Shown: piece after piece, positions 1-7,896 of the stretch
How positions within the stretch are numbered: position 1 is the stretch's first letter
Layout of the letters: each line of letters starts with the position of its first letter
Origin: CAKUIA01 sp034180465
GTDB taxonomy: Bacteria; Verrucomicrobiota; Verrucomicrobiia; Opitutales; Intestinicryptomonadaceae
Assembly: GCA_034180465.1 (NCBI GenBank)
Contig: JAXFOH010000069.1
Span: forward strand, 1 to 64,000
DNA length: 64,000 bases
Direction of reading: 5' to 3'
Notes under the pieces: generated by a model
Database searches by the model: none
Seen by the model: the letters and a program-made list of their open reading frames with translations, nothing else
Told to the model about the DNA's origin: nothing
Translations under genes and position numbers: made by a program

Positions 1-1179
1 GACTTTTGCAAATCTAAAGGGCATATGTATATGCCGTATACCAACAATTCTTGGTGGTGCGACTCTCCCAAAGGCCCAACCTTCGAGGCAAAGGGGCGCG
101 GCGCGCTTTCGCTAGATGAAAACGGAAAGGAAATTTTTGAAAAATACGGAAGCGCCGAAGGCTGGACAACCTGTATGTGGCATAAAGACGTAAGAGACGC
201 AAACGACAAACTCCTTAAGGAATCTTTGGTAGACTATAAAAGCTATATAGTGTTCCAAGACCAAAGCGGGGCAAGGACATTCAGATACGACTACAACAAG
301 GCGGCGCCCACTCCAAGCGCATATTCCGAGGGTTTTGTTTCGACCGTAATGCGCGACTCGAAAAAGGCGTATTTGTCTACCGAAGACGGTTGGTGGGGCA
401 TTTGCGACGGCGAAATTCAATTTTGCGGAATGTCGTTTTCGTTTATGCAGCAGGGCAAAGGGTATAAGTGCATTTGGGATACATTCCCCAAAGACAGCTT
501 TACATTGGGCAACCTAACGGGGGCGTTTTTTCATGACAAGGTTTCGCTTACCCACCACGATTTGGGAACCGATGTAAACACTCCGCGCAAGCTTGCATAT
601 ACTATTGCCTACGGATATTCTATGGTAAATCAGTTATATATTAGGCAGATAAAATTTGCCCATCTAATTGAATGGCGGCGTTGGACGGCGCAGCTTCAAA
701 TGTCTCTTTTATCGAAACTAATAGGCAAGCCAATGCATGGCTTTGCCCATAAGTGGACAAACCCCGACTTAGACGGAGACGATTCTGCCACAATATTTTC
801 TCAATATGGCGATATAAAAATTGCGGCAGCCATTGGCAATACAACACTTAAAGCAGGCAACTACACAATTGCAAACGACGGCTTTTTTGCAAAGGGCAAA
901 AACGTTGAATGCGCATTTAACCTTGTTAAGCTTGGCAACGTAAGTGTCGAAACTCCGTCGAGTTATATAATAGAAGGCAGCGGCAAAGAGCTTAAGTTTT
1001 ATTTCTTTACAAAGCCGAACGAAAAGGTTTTATTTGCCATGCCAAAAAAGGCCGTTGCCGTAAAATTGCAAGACGGCAGGGAGCTACCCATAGAAAGTTT
1101 CGGCAATGCGGGCGTTATAACCGCGCCCGAATCCGACGCAAATTGCCATACGCTATTTAAGGGCAGCTTTGTTTTCTGA
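1..1179 (+). CDS. C-terminal part of a large unknown protein, possibly glycan-active (5' truncated by window edge)
   Basis: The reading frame is open to base 1 with no stop, so the annotated start would lie outside the window; 392 codons are visible, followed by TGA. An internal ATG at 25 is available but has no ribosome-binding site, and the sequence before it is coding-like. The visible part is rich in aromatic residues (for example NNSWWCDSPKG near the left edge, and an EDGWWG stretch) and ends in a beta-rich tail. This is the style of the C-terminal half of large TIM-barrel glycan-active proteins. I do not recognise a family with certainty and assign no function. The downstream cytochrome gene starts 23 nt later behind a GGGGG ribosome-binding site, so the two are probably co-transcribed. 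Confidence 0.7.
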   Translation, partial: DFCKSKGHMYMPYTNNSWWCDSPKGPTFEAKGRGALSLDENGKEIFEKYGSAEGWTTCMWHKDVRDANDKLLKESLVDYKSYIVFQDQSGARTFRYDYNKAAPTPSAYSEGFVSTVMRDSKKAYLSTEDGWWGICDGEIQFCGMSFSFMQQGKGYKCIWDTFPKDSFTLGNLTGAFFHDKVSLTHHDLGTDVNTPRKLAYTIAYGYSMVNQLYIRQIKFAHLIEWRRWTAQLQMSLLSKLIGKPMHGFAHKWTNPDLDGDDSATIFSQYGDIKIAAAIGNTTLKAGNYTIANDGFFAKGKNVECAFNLVKLGNVSVETPSSYIIEGSGKELKFYFFTKPNEKVLFAMPKKAVAVKLQDGRELPIESFGNAGVITAPESDANCHTLFKGSFVF

Positions 1180-1202
1180 AAAACATAAAAGGGGGATAAA
1201 TT

Positions 1203-3038
1203 ATGAAAAAGTTTTTGTTTGCCGCGTTTTTTGCTTTTAGTTCGCTTTTACTGTTCGCCGACCGGCAGGGCGGGGCGACCGATGTTTACGGCGATATTCC
1301 CGACTACGGCGAATTTTACCTTAGCCCCGACTATGTTGCAAAAGCCAAAGACGGCACGCTTTGCATAACCTGCAGAACGGGCAAAGGCGTAATGTTTTTT
1401 AAAGACGGCAAAATTACGGGCAAAGTAAAACTTTCTGGTTATACTGGCGACTGCGTGTTTTCGCCAGATTCAAAAAAGTTGTATGTTTTAATAAATGCCC
1501 CGTTGGGCAAATGTGCGGTTATAGATGTGCAAAGCGCAAAAGTAGAGCGCGAATTTTTTGCAGGGCATATGCCGAAAGCCATAGCAATTTCGCCCGATTC
1601 AAAGTTTTTGTATGTAGGGCGGCAATTTACAAACGAGATATTAAAGTTTAACCTGAAAACACTAAAGGCCGAAGGCGGGGCAATGGCGGTGAGAGACCCG
1701 TTTTCGATGCTAGTTTTAAACGATACGATTTTTGTGCTAAACCAAATACCAATGGCGAAAGACGCCTCGAAAGAGGCAAATATTGCCCTTACTCTTTCGG
1801 TTATAGATGCCCCAAAAATGCAGAACGTAAAAAACATATCGTTGCCGGCAGGCTCTATAAACGGCAAGTATGTTTGTGCCTCTCCGGACGGCAAATATCT
1901 TTTTTGCTCGCATGTTATAGGCCGCTTTAATGTGCCTACAACGCAGGTAGAAAAAGGGTGGGTTGGCACAAACGCGGTTTCGGTTATAGACGCCCAAAAA
2001 AAGGAATTTATGTTTGCATTTTTGTTGGACGACGCCGACAAAGGCTTTGCAAACCCATATGCGCTTAAGGTTTCGCCAGACGGCAAAACCTTGTATGCAC
2101 TTTCGGCGGGCAATCACGAATTGGCAGCGGTAGATATAGATGGCATTTTAAAAAAATATGCAAATTATGTAAAAAATCCAAAGGGCGCAATTGTCCCACA
2201 AAACGATTTATCGTTTGCCGACGAGCATAAAAGACGCATCACACTTGATGGTTTTGGCCCGCGCCATATGGATTTCGACGAAAAGGGAAACTTGATAGTG
2301 GCGATGTATTATTCCGATACCCTAAACAAAGTTTCCCTTCCCGAAATGAAGGTCGAAAAAATTTCGATTGGCGGCAACGAAAAAATGAACGATGTGCGCC
2401 GCGGCGATTTGTATTTTCACGATGCTTCGCTGTGTTTTCAAAACTGGCTTTCGTGCGTAACATGCCACACGCAAGTGCGCTCCGACGGCCTTAATTGGGA
2501 CTTGCTTAACGACGGTATAGGCAACCCAAAGCAGTCTAAATCCATGCTATATTCGCATTTTACGCCGCCTTCTATGATAACGGGCATACGCAAAGACGCC
2601 TTTGTTGCTGTAAGAAAGGGCATAAAATATATACAATTTGCATCTCGTCCCGAAAAAGACGCCGTTTGCATAGACAAATATTTGTCGTCTTTAAGGGAAA
2701 TTCCAAGCCCCTATTTGTACGACGAAAAATATTTGCAGCGCATAGAAAACGGGGCCGCCTATTTTGAAATGGCGAAGTGCAACATGTGCCATACAAGCGA
2801 ATATTATACCGATATGAAAATGCACAATGTAAAAACGGGAACGGGCGTTTACGAAAATGCAAAGTTCGACACCCCAACATTGCGCGAAGTTTGGAGAACG
2901 GCGCCTTATTTATATAACGGCAAAGCACCAACCATATTCGATATGCTAAAACAAAACAAAGACAACTCCCACGGCGAAACTTCGCAGCTTAGCGACAGCG
3001 AATTGCGCGACTTGGAAATTTTTGTGCTAAGCCTATAG
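1203..3038 (+). CDS. secreted YVTN-type beta-propeller fused to a two-haem cytochrome c domain
   Basis: A 611-aa protein with an N-terminal signal peptide (MKKFLFAAFF onwards, hydrophobic to about residue 19). Residues about 35-390 carry repeated SPDxKxLY/SPDGKxLY blades, typical of YVTN/NHL beta-propellers. Residues about 400-611 hold two CxxCH haem-binding motifs, CVTCH (418-422) and CNMCH (526-530), in an arrangement reminiscent of MauG/di-haem cytochrome c peroxidases. The DTPTLREVWRTAPYLYNG stretch is also typical of that superfamily. A further CITC at 54-57 lacks the histidine. The protein should be periplasmic or surface-located and do electron transfer or peroxide/substrate oxidation, but the substrate cannot be read from sequence. 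It starts at ATG behind a strong GGGGG site and is followed by a bidirectional terminator. Confidence 0.85.
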   Translation: MKKFLFAAFFAFSSLLLFADRQGGATDVYGDIPDYGEFYLSPDYVAKAKDGTLCITCRTGKGVMFFKDGKITGKVKLSGYTGDCVFSPDSKKLYVLINAPLGKCAVIDVQSAKVEREFFAGHMPKAIAISPDSKFLYVGRQFTNEILKFNLKTLKAEGGAMAVRDPFSMLVLNDTIFVLNQIPMAKDASKEANIALTLSVIDAPKMQNVKNISLPAGSINGKYVCASPDGKYLFCSHVIGRFNVPTTQVEKGWVGTNAVSVIDAQKKEFMFAFLLDDADKGFANPYALKVSPDGKTLYALSAGNHELAAVDIDGILKKYANYVKNPKGAIVPQNDLSFADEHKRRITLDGFGPRHMDFDEKGNLIVAMYYSDTLNKVSLPEMKVEKISIGGNEKMNDVRRGDLYFHDASLCFQNWLSCVTCHTQVRSDGLNWDLLNDGIGNPKQSKSMLYSHFTPPSMITGIRKDAFVAVRKGIKYIQFASRPEKDAVCIDKYLSSLREIPSPYLYDEKYLQRIENGAAYFEMAKCNMCHTSEYYTDMKMHNVKTGTGVYENAKFDTPTLREVWRTAPYLYNGKAPTIFDMLKQNKDNSHGETSQLSDSELRDLEIFVLSL

Positions 3039-3061
3039 CCGTTTTGTTTGCGGCGCAAAAA

Positions 3062-3088
3062 AAGCTTCCGATAATCGGAAGCTTTTTT
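3062..3088. terminator. bidirectional intrinsic terminator
   Basis: A perfect 9-bp stem (AAGCTTCCG / CGGAAGCTT) with an ATAAT loop is flanked by an A-run on the left and a T-run on the right. It sits between two convergent genes, the cytochrome on plus and the rubrerythrin on minus, and can end both transcripts. Confidence 0.85.
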
Positions 3089-3110
3089 GTTTTGTGCTGT
3101 TGCGCAAATG

Positions 3111-3665
3111 CTATTTGTTAAAGTAGCGTTTTAGCAAGCCCGAAAACGCGCAGCCATGGCGTGCTTCGTCTTTGCACATTTCGTGGACGGTGTCGTGAAT
3201 TGCATCGTAGCCAAGCTGCTTTGCGCGCTTTGCAATTGCCAACTTGCCTTCGGTTGCGCCTCTTTCGGCTTCAACTCTTGCAATAAGGTTTGTCTTTGTG
3301 CATGGCACTACAACTTCGCCCAACAATTCGGCAAATTTTGCTGCGTGTTCGGCTTCTTCAAAAGCAATGCGCTTGTAGGCTTCGGCGACTTCGGGGTAGC
3401 CTTCTCTGTCGGCTTGGCGGCTCATAGCCAGATACATTCCAACTTCAGTGCATTCGCCCATAAAGTGTGCCCTAAGGCCCTCCAAAACTTCGGGGTCTAC
3501 ATCTTTGGCAACACCAATGCGGTGTTCGTCAGCCCAGGCGGGCTTTTCGTCCGAAACTTCCCTTTCTATAAATTTTGCCTTTGGTGCTTTGCACTGTGGG
3601 CAAATATTGGGAACGTTGTTCGGATCCATAACATAACCGCAAATGGGGCATACTATCTGTTTCAT
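3111..3665 (-). CDS. reverse-rubrerythrin type (rubredoxin domain first) NADH peroxidase
   Basis: A 184-aa protein. An N-terminal rubredoxin-like knuckle has C6/C9 (CPIC) and C22/C25 (CPQC). It is followed by a ferritin-like four-helix domain with di-iron ligand motifs: ExxE at 71-74, EEAEH at 103-107 and DEARH at 166-170. Having the rubredoxin domain at the N-terminus instead of the C-terminus marks the reverse rubrerythrins, cytoplasmic enzymes that reduce hydrogen peroxide with NADH-derived electrons in anaerobes. Role inferred: protection from oxygen or peroxide. It is probably monocistronic. The region before the start has only a weak AAGAAG element. Confidence 0.9.
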   Translation of the reverse strand: MKQIVCPICGYVMDPNNVPNICPQCKAPKAKFIEREVSDEKPAWADEHRIGVAKDVDPEVLEGLRAHFMGECTEVGMYLAMSRQADREGYPEVAEAYKRIAFEEAEHAAKFAELLGEVVVPCTKTNLIARVEAERGATEGKLAIAKRAKQLGYDAIHDTVHEMCKDEARHGCAFSGLLKRYFNK

Positions 3666-3716
3666 AATCTTCTTCTTTCTTTTTATAATTGTTAATGATT
3701 CATATTAACTATATTC

Positions 3717-4925
3717 TCATTCTATAGATTTTTTAAAAATATCAAGACTTTTCTTAGACTTTTTTTCGGAAAATCCGAATAATCCGAAAATATCCACTTT
3801 GTCCCAAAACGATTTTGTTTTAAATTCGTACATTGTAGCCGAAACATATTCTTGCCCTTTCTTAAGTTCCGTGCTGGGAAAATTTTTGCGGTTGGGCGAA
3901 TCGGGGAAATGCTGTGTTTCTAGCGCAAGTCCGCAACGGTAGTTTATTGCGCGTCCTTTTGCATCTTTAATTTTGCCGTCTAAAAAGTTGCCCGAATAGA
4001 ACTGTAGCCCTGGCTCTGTTGTATATATATTCATAATCCTGCCGCTTTGCGAGTCGGTTAGGGCGGCCGCAAACTGCATGTCGCTTGTTTGGCCTTTACT
4101 TAAAACAAAGTTGTGGTCGTAGCCGCCGCCAAGCGCAAGCTGCTCGTCGTTTTGTATTATATCTTTGCCTATTTCCTTTGCGCTTCTAAAATCGAAGGCT
4201 GTGTTTTCTACCCCTTTAAAAGCTCCAGTGGGAATAAGGTTTTTGTCAACGGGGGTTATAAAGTCGGCGTCTATCTGCAATGTATGGCTTGTTATGGGCT
4301 GCAGCTTGCCTGTAAGATTAAAGTAGGTGTGCTGTGTTAGGTTGCAAACGGTGTCGGCGTCGCTTTTTGCATGGTAGATAAACACAAGCTGGTTTTTGTC
4401 GGTTAAAACATATTTAACCGAAACTGCCAAATTGCCCGGAAAGCCTTCTTCCCCGTCGGGCGAAACTCTTGTAAATATAAGGGCAATATAGTTTTTGCCG
4501 CGTTCGGAACCTACCTTATATATTTTGTCGTTAAAACCGCTTATGCCGCCGTGAAGGCATTTGCCGTTTTCGTTTGCGCCAAGCTTATATGTCTTGCCGT
4601 TTAGCTCGAATTTGGCGTTTGCAATTCTGTTGCCGTAGCGGCCTATAAGCGCTCCGAAATAGGTTGTTGAATTTTCGTATTCGGCAACCGTCTTAAAGTT
4701 GGGAGTTATGTTTTCGATATTGCCGCTTTTGTCGGGCACGTTTATTTCAGTAATAACGCCGCCGTAGTTTAGCGCCGAAACCGACATATTAGAATTGCTT
4801 ATGGTATATTCAATAACATCTTTGCCGTCTTTTGTTTTGCCGAATGGCTTTGATGTAATGTTAAATTCGGCGCACAAGTTGCCTATTGCAAAGAATGCCG
4901 TTAGAGTAAATAAGAATGTTTTCAT
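3717..4925 (-). CDS. secreted aldose 1-epimerase (mutarotase)
   Basis: The frame extends upstream, but the start chosen is ATG at 4923-4925 because it opens a clear signal peptide (MKTFLFTLTAFFAIGNLCA); the mature protein is about 380 aa. Galactose mutarotase family hallmarks are present in order: YGG near the N-terminus, GRYGNRIANAKF, LHGG, the catalytic-histidine motif LTQHTYFNL and the catalytic-glutamate motif LALETQHFPDSPN. It interconverts alpha and beta anomers of aldoses, here in the periplasm, as is common in polysaccharide-degrading bacteria. The start codon overlaps the stop of the upstream permease remnant as ATGA, a layout typical of translational coupling. The C-terminus has an extra lysine/serine-rich tail. 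Confidence 0.92.
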   Translation of the reverse strand: MKTFLFTLTAFFAIGNLCAEFNITSKPFGKTKDGKDVIEYTISNSNMSVSALNYGGVITEINVPDKSGNIENITPNFKTVAEYENSTTYFGALIGRYGNRIANAKFELNGKTYKLGANENGKCLHGGISGFNDKIYKVGSERGKNYIALIFTRVSPDGEEGFPGNLAVSVKYVLTDKNQLVFIYHAKSDADTVCNLTQHTYFNLTGKLQPITSHTLQIDADFITPVDKNLIPTGAFKGVENTAFDFRSAKEIGKDIIQNDEQLALGGGYDHNFVLSKGQTSDMQFAAALTDSQSGRIMNIYTTEPGLQFYSGNFLDGKIKDAKGRAINYRCGLALETQHFPDSPNRKNFPSTELKKGQEYVSATMYEFKTKSFWDKVDIFGLFGFSEKKSKKSLDIFKKSIE

Positions 4926-5447
4926 GTGGGATATTTTTCCCCGATATTTTGCCTTTGTAAAGGAGATTTCTTCTTTGCGCGTTTTGCTTTTTTTAGTGGT
5001 AGGGCGGCAAAATTGGCGAAAGTGTTTTTTATTGTAATAAAAAAGCCAATCGCAATGAAAATAACCGAACATATTATGCCGCAGAGAATAACGGTGTTGT
5101 GTATAAGGGCTAAAACCCTGTTTAAGTCTACAACCCACCAAAAAACCATACCCAACGCAACCGAAAGCACCATTATTATAGATATAGAGCTTGCTCCGTA
5201 TTTTGCGGAAGTCGCATACAGTTTTTCATTATATACAGTGCTTATTGCTCCTTCCAATGCTATCAATGCCCAAAAGCCCGCGCTTTTAGGGATTTCGCGA
5301 AAAAACAAGAAAGGAAAATATATAATGCCGACGCCTATGCCCCTTAGTCCCTACATAAGGTGCCAATTTAGCTTAAAATGCTGGCTTATAAGCATTGTAA
5401 GAGCGTTAAAAAATGCAAAAATTATGGCCAATAAAAAACCACTCCAT
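4922..5447 (-). pseudogene. remnant of a DMT/EamA-type membrane permease (frameshift plus amber stop)
   Basis: Read on the minus strand, an ATG at 5445-5447 begins MEWFF and runs out of frame within 14 codons. The neighbouring frame continues a hydrophobic membrane segment (LLAIIFAFFNALTMLISQ) to a TAG at 5351-5353. In that same frame, after the TAG, the protein resumes as GLRGIGVGIIYFPFLFF and continues for about 140 residues with three or four more membrane segments, ending in a basic tail at the ATGA overlap with the epimerase. The pattern fits one frameshift near a run of six T and one nonsense mutation in a DMT-like permease. Only about 175 residues remain against about 300 for a full EamA protein, so the C-terminal half is also missing. 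A functional 128-aa fragment from TTG at 5306-5308 cannot be excluded. Confidence 0.65.
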
Positions 5448-5612
5448 AATATTTAGGTATCGGACTTTTTTTGTCTTACCTATATTTTTGTGAAAGCGTC
5501 GCCGTTTTTTTCTTCAAAATTGTACTTGCAAGCTAATTTGTATGCTACAAAATTGTCGGGCAAATAAAAACTCTATCGGCGCAAAGACAAATTTTCGCGC
5601 AAAAGGACATTT

Positions 5613-7745
5613 ATGAATATAAGAAATGAGGCGATTGCCAAAATAGCCGAAAGGCTTCCCGAAAAGGATTGTGTTTCGAAAAACTACAGCATTGTAGAGG
5701 AATTCGGTTGCGACGTTTTCGGCAAAAGGGCCATGGAGGAATACCTTCCGCGTCCTGTATACAGAAAGCTGCTTGAAACTATAAACAACAAAATGGCGTT
5801 GGATTCGTCCATAGCCGACTCGGTTGCCCACGCAATGAAATCTTGGGCTATAGAAAGAGGCGCAACCCACTATACGCACTGGTTTTTGCCCCTTACGGGT
5901 TCTACCGCCGAAAAGCACGACTCGTTTTTGGAATTCGACAAACTGGGCAATGTAATTACAAGATTTTCGGGCAAGAATCTTATTATGGGCGAGCCAGACG
6001 CATCGAGTTTTCCATCGGGCGGGCTCAGATCTACATTTGAAGCCCGCGGCTACACTGCGTGGGACCCTACAAGCCCGGCCTTTATAAAACGCAGGGGCAA
6101 TGTTGCCACATTGTGCATACCCACGGCGTTTTGCTCGTATACGGGCGAAGTTCTCGACAAAAAAACGCCGCTTTTGCGCTCTATGCAGGTTTTGGGATTT
6201 CAGGCAAAACGCTTGGCAAAATGTTTCGGCATAGAAAATGCCGAGCCTTCGGTAACTTTGGGCGCAGAGCAGGAATATTTCCTTATAGACAAAGCCCTTT
6301 ACGTTCAGCGTCCCGACCTAATGCAGACGGGCAGAACCCTTTTCGGCGCGCCTCCGCAAAAACACCAGCAGCTAGACGACCACTATTTCGGCACAATAAA
6401 GCCCAGAATTTTGGCGTTTATGAGCGATGTAGACAAGGAGCTGTGGCGAATGGGTATCCCCTCTAAAACGCGCCACAACGAAGTTGCGCCCGCGCAGTTC
6501 GAGGTTGCCCCCATTTTTGAAGAGCTTAATTTGGCCGTAGACCACAATATGCTTGTTATGGACGTCCTCCGTCAAATTGCCGACAAACACGGCTTTGCCT
6601 GCCTGCTTCACGAAAAGCCCTTTGCAAGCGTAAACGGTTCGGGCAAGCACAACAACTGGTCTATTTCGGTCGGCGATGTAAACCTGCTAAATCCCGGCAG
6701 CGACCCGCACCAAAATGCGATATTCCTTACAACGCTTTGCGCGGTAATACAGGCTGTAGACAGGCATAGCGACCTGCTTAGAGCGTCGACGGCGGGGGCG
6801 GGCAACGACCACCGTTTGGGCGCAAACGAAGCTCCGCCCTCGATAATTTCGATATTTTTGGGCGAACAGCTTGCCGACATTGTGCGCCAGCTTGAAAATG
6901 GCGATGCAAAAACAAGCAAAAAGTCGAACGTGCTGAAAATTGGCGTAGACACTTTGCCCACTTTGCCGTGCGACGCAACCGACAGGAACAGAACAAGCCC
7001 ATTTGCCTTTACCGGCAACAAGTTCGAGTTTAGGGCTGCGGGTTCTTCGCAAAGCTGCGCTGGCCCGAACATTATACTAAACACCGCCGTTGCCGAAGCT
7101 TTCGACGAAATCGCAACAAAGCTTGAAAACGCAAAGGACGCGAATTTCCACGAAACATTGCAGGGTATTTTAAGCGATATAATTAAAAAGCACAAAAGAA
7201 TTATATTTAACGGCAACAACTACAATGCCGAATGGGTTAAAGAGGCTCAAAAGAGGGGCTTGCCCAATTTGAGAACCACGCCCGAAGCCCTAAAGCCCTA
7301 TACCGACGAAAAGAACATTGCAATGTTCGAAAAGTACAAGGTGTTTAACAGAGCCGAGCTTGTTTCGAGATACGAAGTGTTCCTCGAGGAATACGAAAGG
7401 AAAATCGAAATAGAGGCGGGGCTAACTCTTAAGCTTGCAAGAACGCACATAATACCCGCAATAAGCGAGTATGTTGCAAACTTAAACGGGGCGTTAAAAG
7501 CACAGCGCGAACTTGGGCTTAAAAAGACAAAGCTTGAGGCCTTTGTTTTGCGAATGGCAACTTTGCTAGACGAAACAATAGCATCGTCAGACGAGCTTGA
7601 AGAACTGCTGCACAACTCTGCAGAGCATTCTGCTTTGCTTGAATCTATGGCAAAAGTGCGCAAAAATGCAGATACCGCCGAAATTTTGGTAGACAGCGAA
7701 GTCTGGCCTTTGCCCAAATATTGCGAAATGTTGTTTATCTACTAA
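5613..7745 (+). CDS. glnN: glutamine synthetase type III
   Basis: A 710-aa ATP-dependent glutamate-ammonia ligase of the large GSIII class (about 700-730 aa, against about 450 for GSI). Visible hallmarks are the GSIII-specific N-terminal region with THYTHWFLPLTG, the catalytic GAEQEYFLI segment, HNEVAPAQFEVAP, the NGSGKHNNWS motif in the ATP/metal site and the C-terminal helical extension. It assimilates ammonia in the cytoplasm. The ATG is preceded by AAAGGA at a suitable distance. No other nitrogen-regulation gene is adjacent. The gene stands alone, diverging from the permease remnant. Confidence 0.96.
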   Translation: MNIRNEAIAKIAERLPEKDCVSKNYSIVEEFGCDVFGKRAMEEYLPRPVYRKLLETINNKMALDSSIADSVAHAMKSWAIERGATHYTHWFLPLTGSTAEKHDSFLEFDKLGNVITRFSGKNLIMGEPDASSFPSGGLRSTFEARGYTAWDPTSPAFIKRRGNVATLCIPTAFCSYTGEVLDKKTPLLRSMQVLGFQAKRLAKCFGIENAEPSVTLGAEQEYFLIDKALYVQRPDLMQTGRTLFGAPPQKHQQLDDHYFGTIKPRILAFMSDVDKELWRMGIPSKTRHNEVAPAQFEVAPIFEELNLAVDHNMLVMDVLRQIADKHGFACLLHEKPFASVNGSGKHNNWSISVGDVNLLNPGSDPHQNAIFLTTLCAVIQAVDRHSDLLRASTAGAGNDHRLGANEAPPSIISIFLGEQLADIVRQLENGDAKTSKKSNVLKIGVDTLPTLPCDATDRNRTSPFAFTGNKFEFRAAGSSQSCAGPNIILNTAVAEAFDEIATKLENAKDANFHETLQGILSDIIKKHKRIIFNGNNYNAEWVKEAQKRGLPNLRTTPEALKPYTDEKNIAMFEKYKVFNRAELVSRYEVFLEEYERKIEIEAGLTLKLARTHIIPAISEYVANLNGALKAQRELGLKKTKLEAFVLRMATLLDETIASSDELEELLHNSAEHSALLESMAKVRKNADTAEILVDSEVWPLPKYCEMLFIY

Positions 7746-7896
7746 ATTGGCGCAAGGCATTTTTTTTATTCGCACAGCATTTAGTTTTTTTAGGGTCGAC
7801 GCATTTTGTGGCGTTGGCCTTTTTTTTGCCAACAAAGGGCCGTCAATATTGTTTTGACAATAATTTTAATATGAAAGAAATTCGCCAAAGACTTAT

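Noticed and set aside
5351..5353. Read-through or recoding of the TAG in the permease remnant
   Set aside because: TAG serves as an ordinary stop for several intact genes in this window (for example the GH50-like gene and purA), and a frameshift is also present upstream.
4926..5456. A 176-codon plus-strand frame opposite the permease remnant
   Set aside because: The minus-strand reading gives membrane segments and an ATGA-coupled end. The plus-strand frame shows no family and looks like a mirror of it.
7813..7833. Inverted repeat GTTGGC/GCCAAC after glnN as a terminator
   Set aside because: Its T-run lies in the loop, not after the stem, so it is not a normal intrinsic terminator; the end of glnN transcription is unclear.
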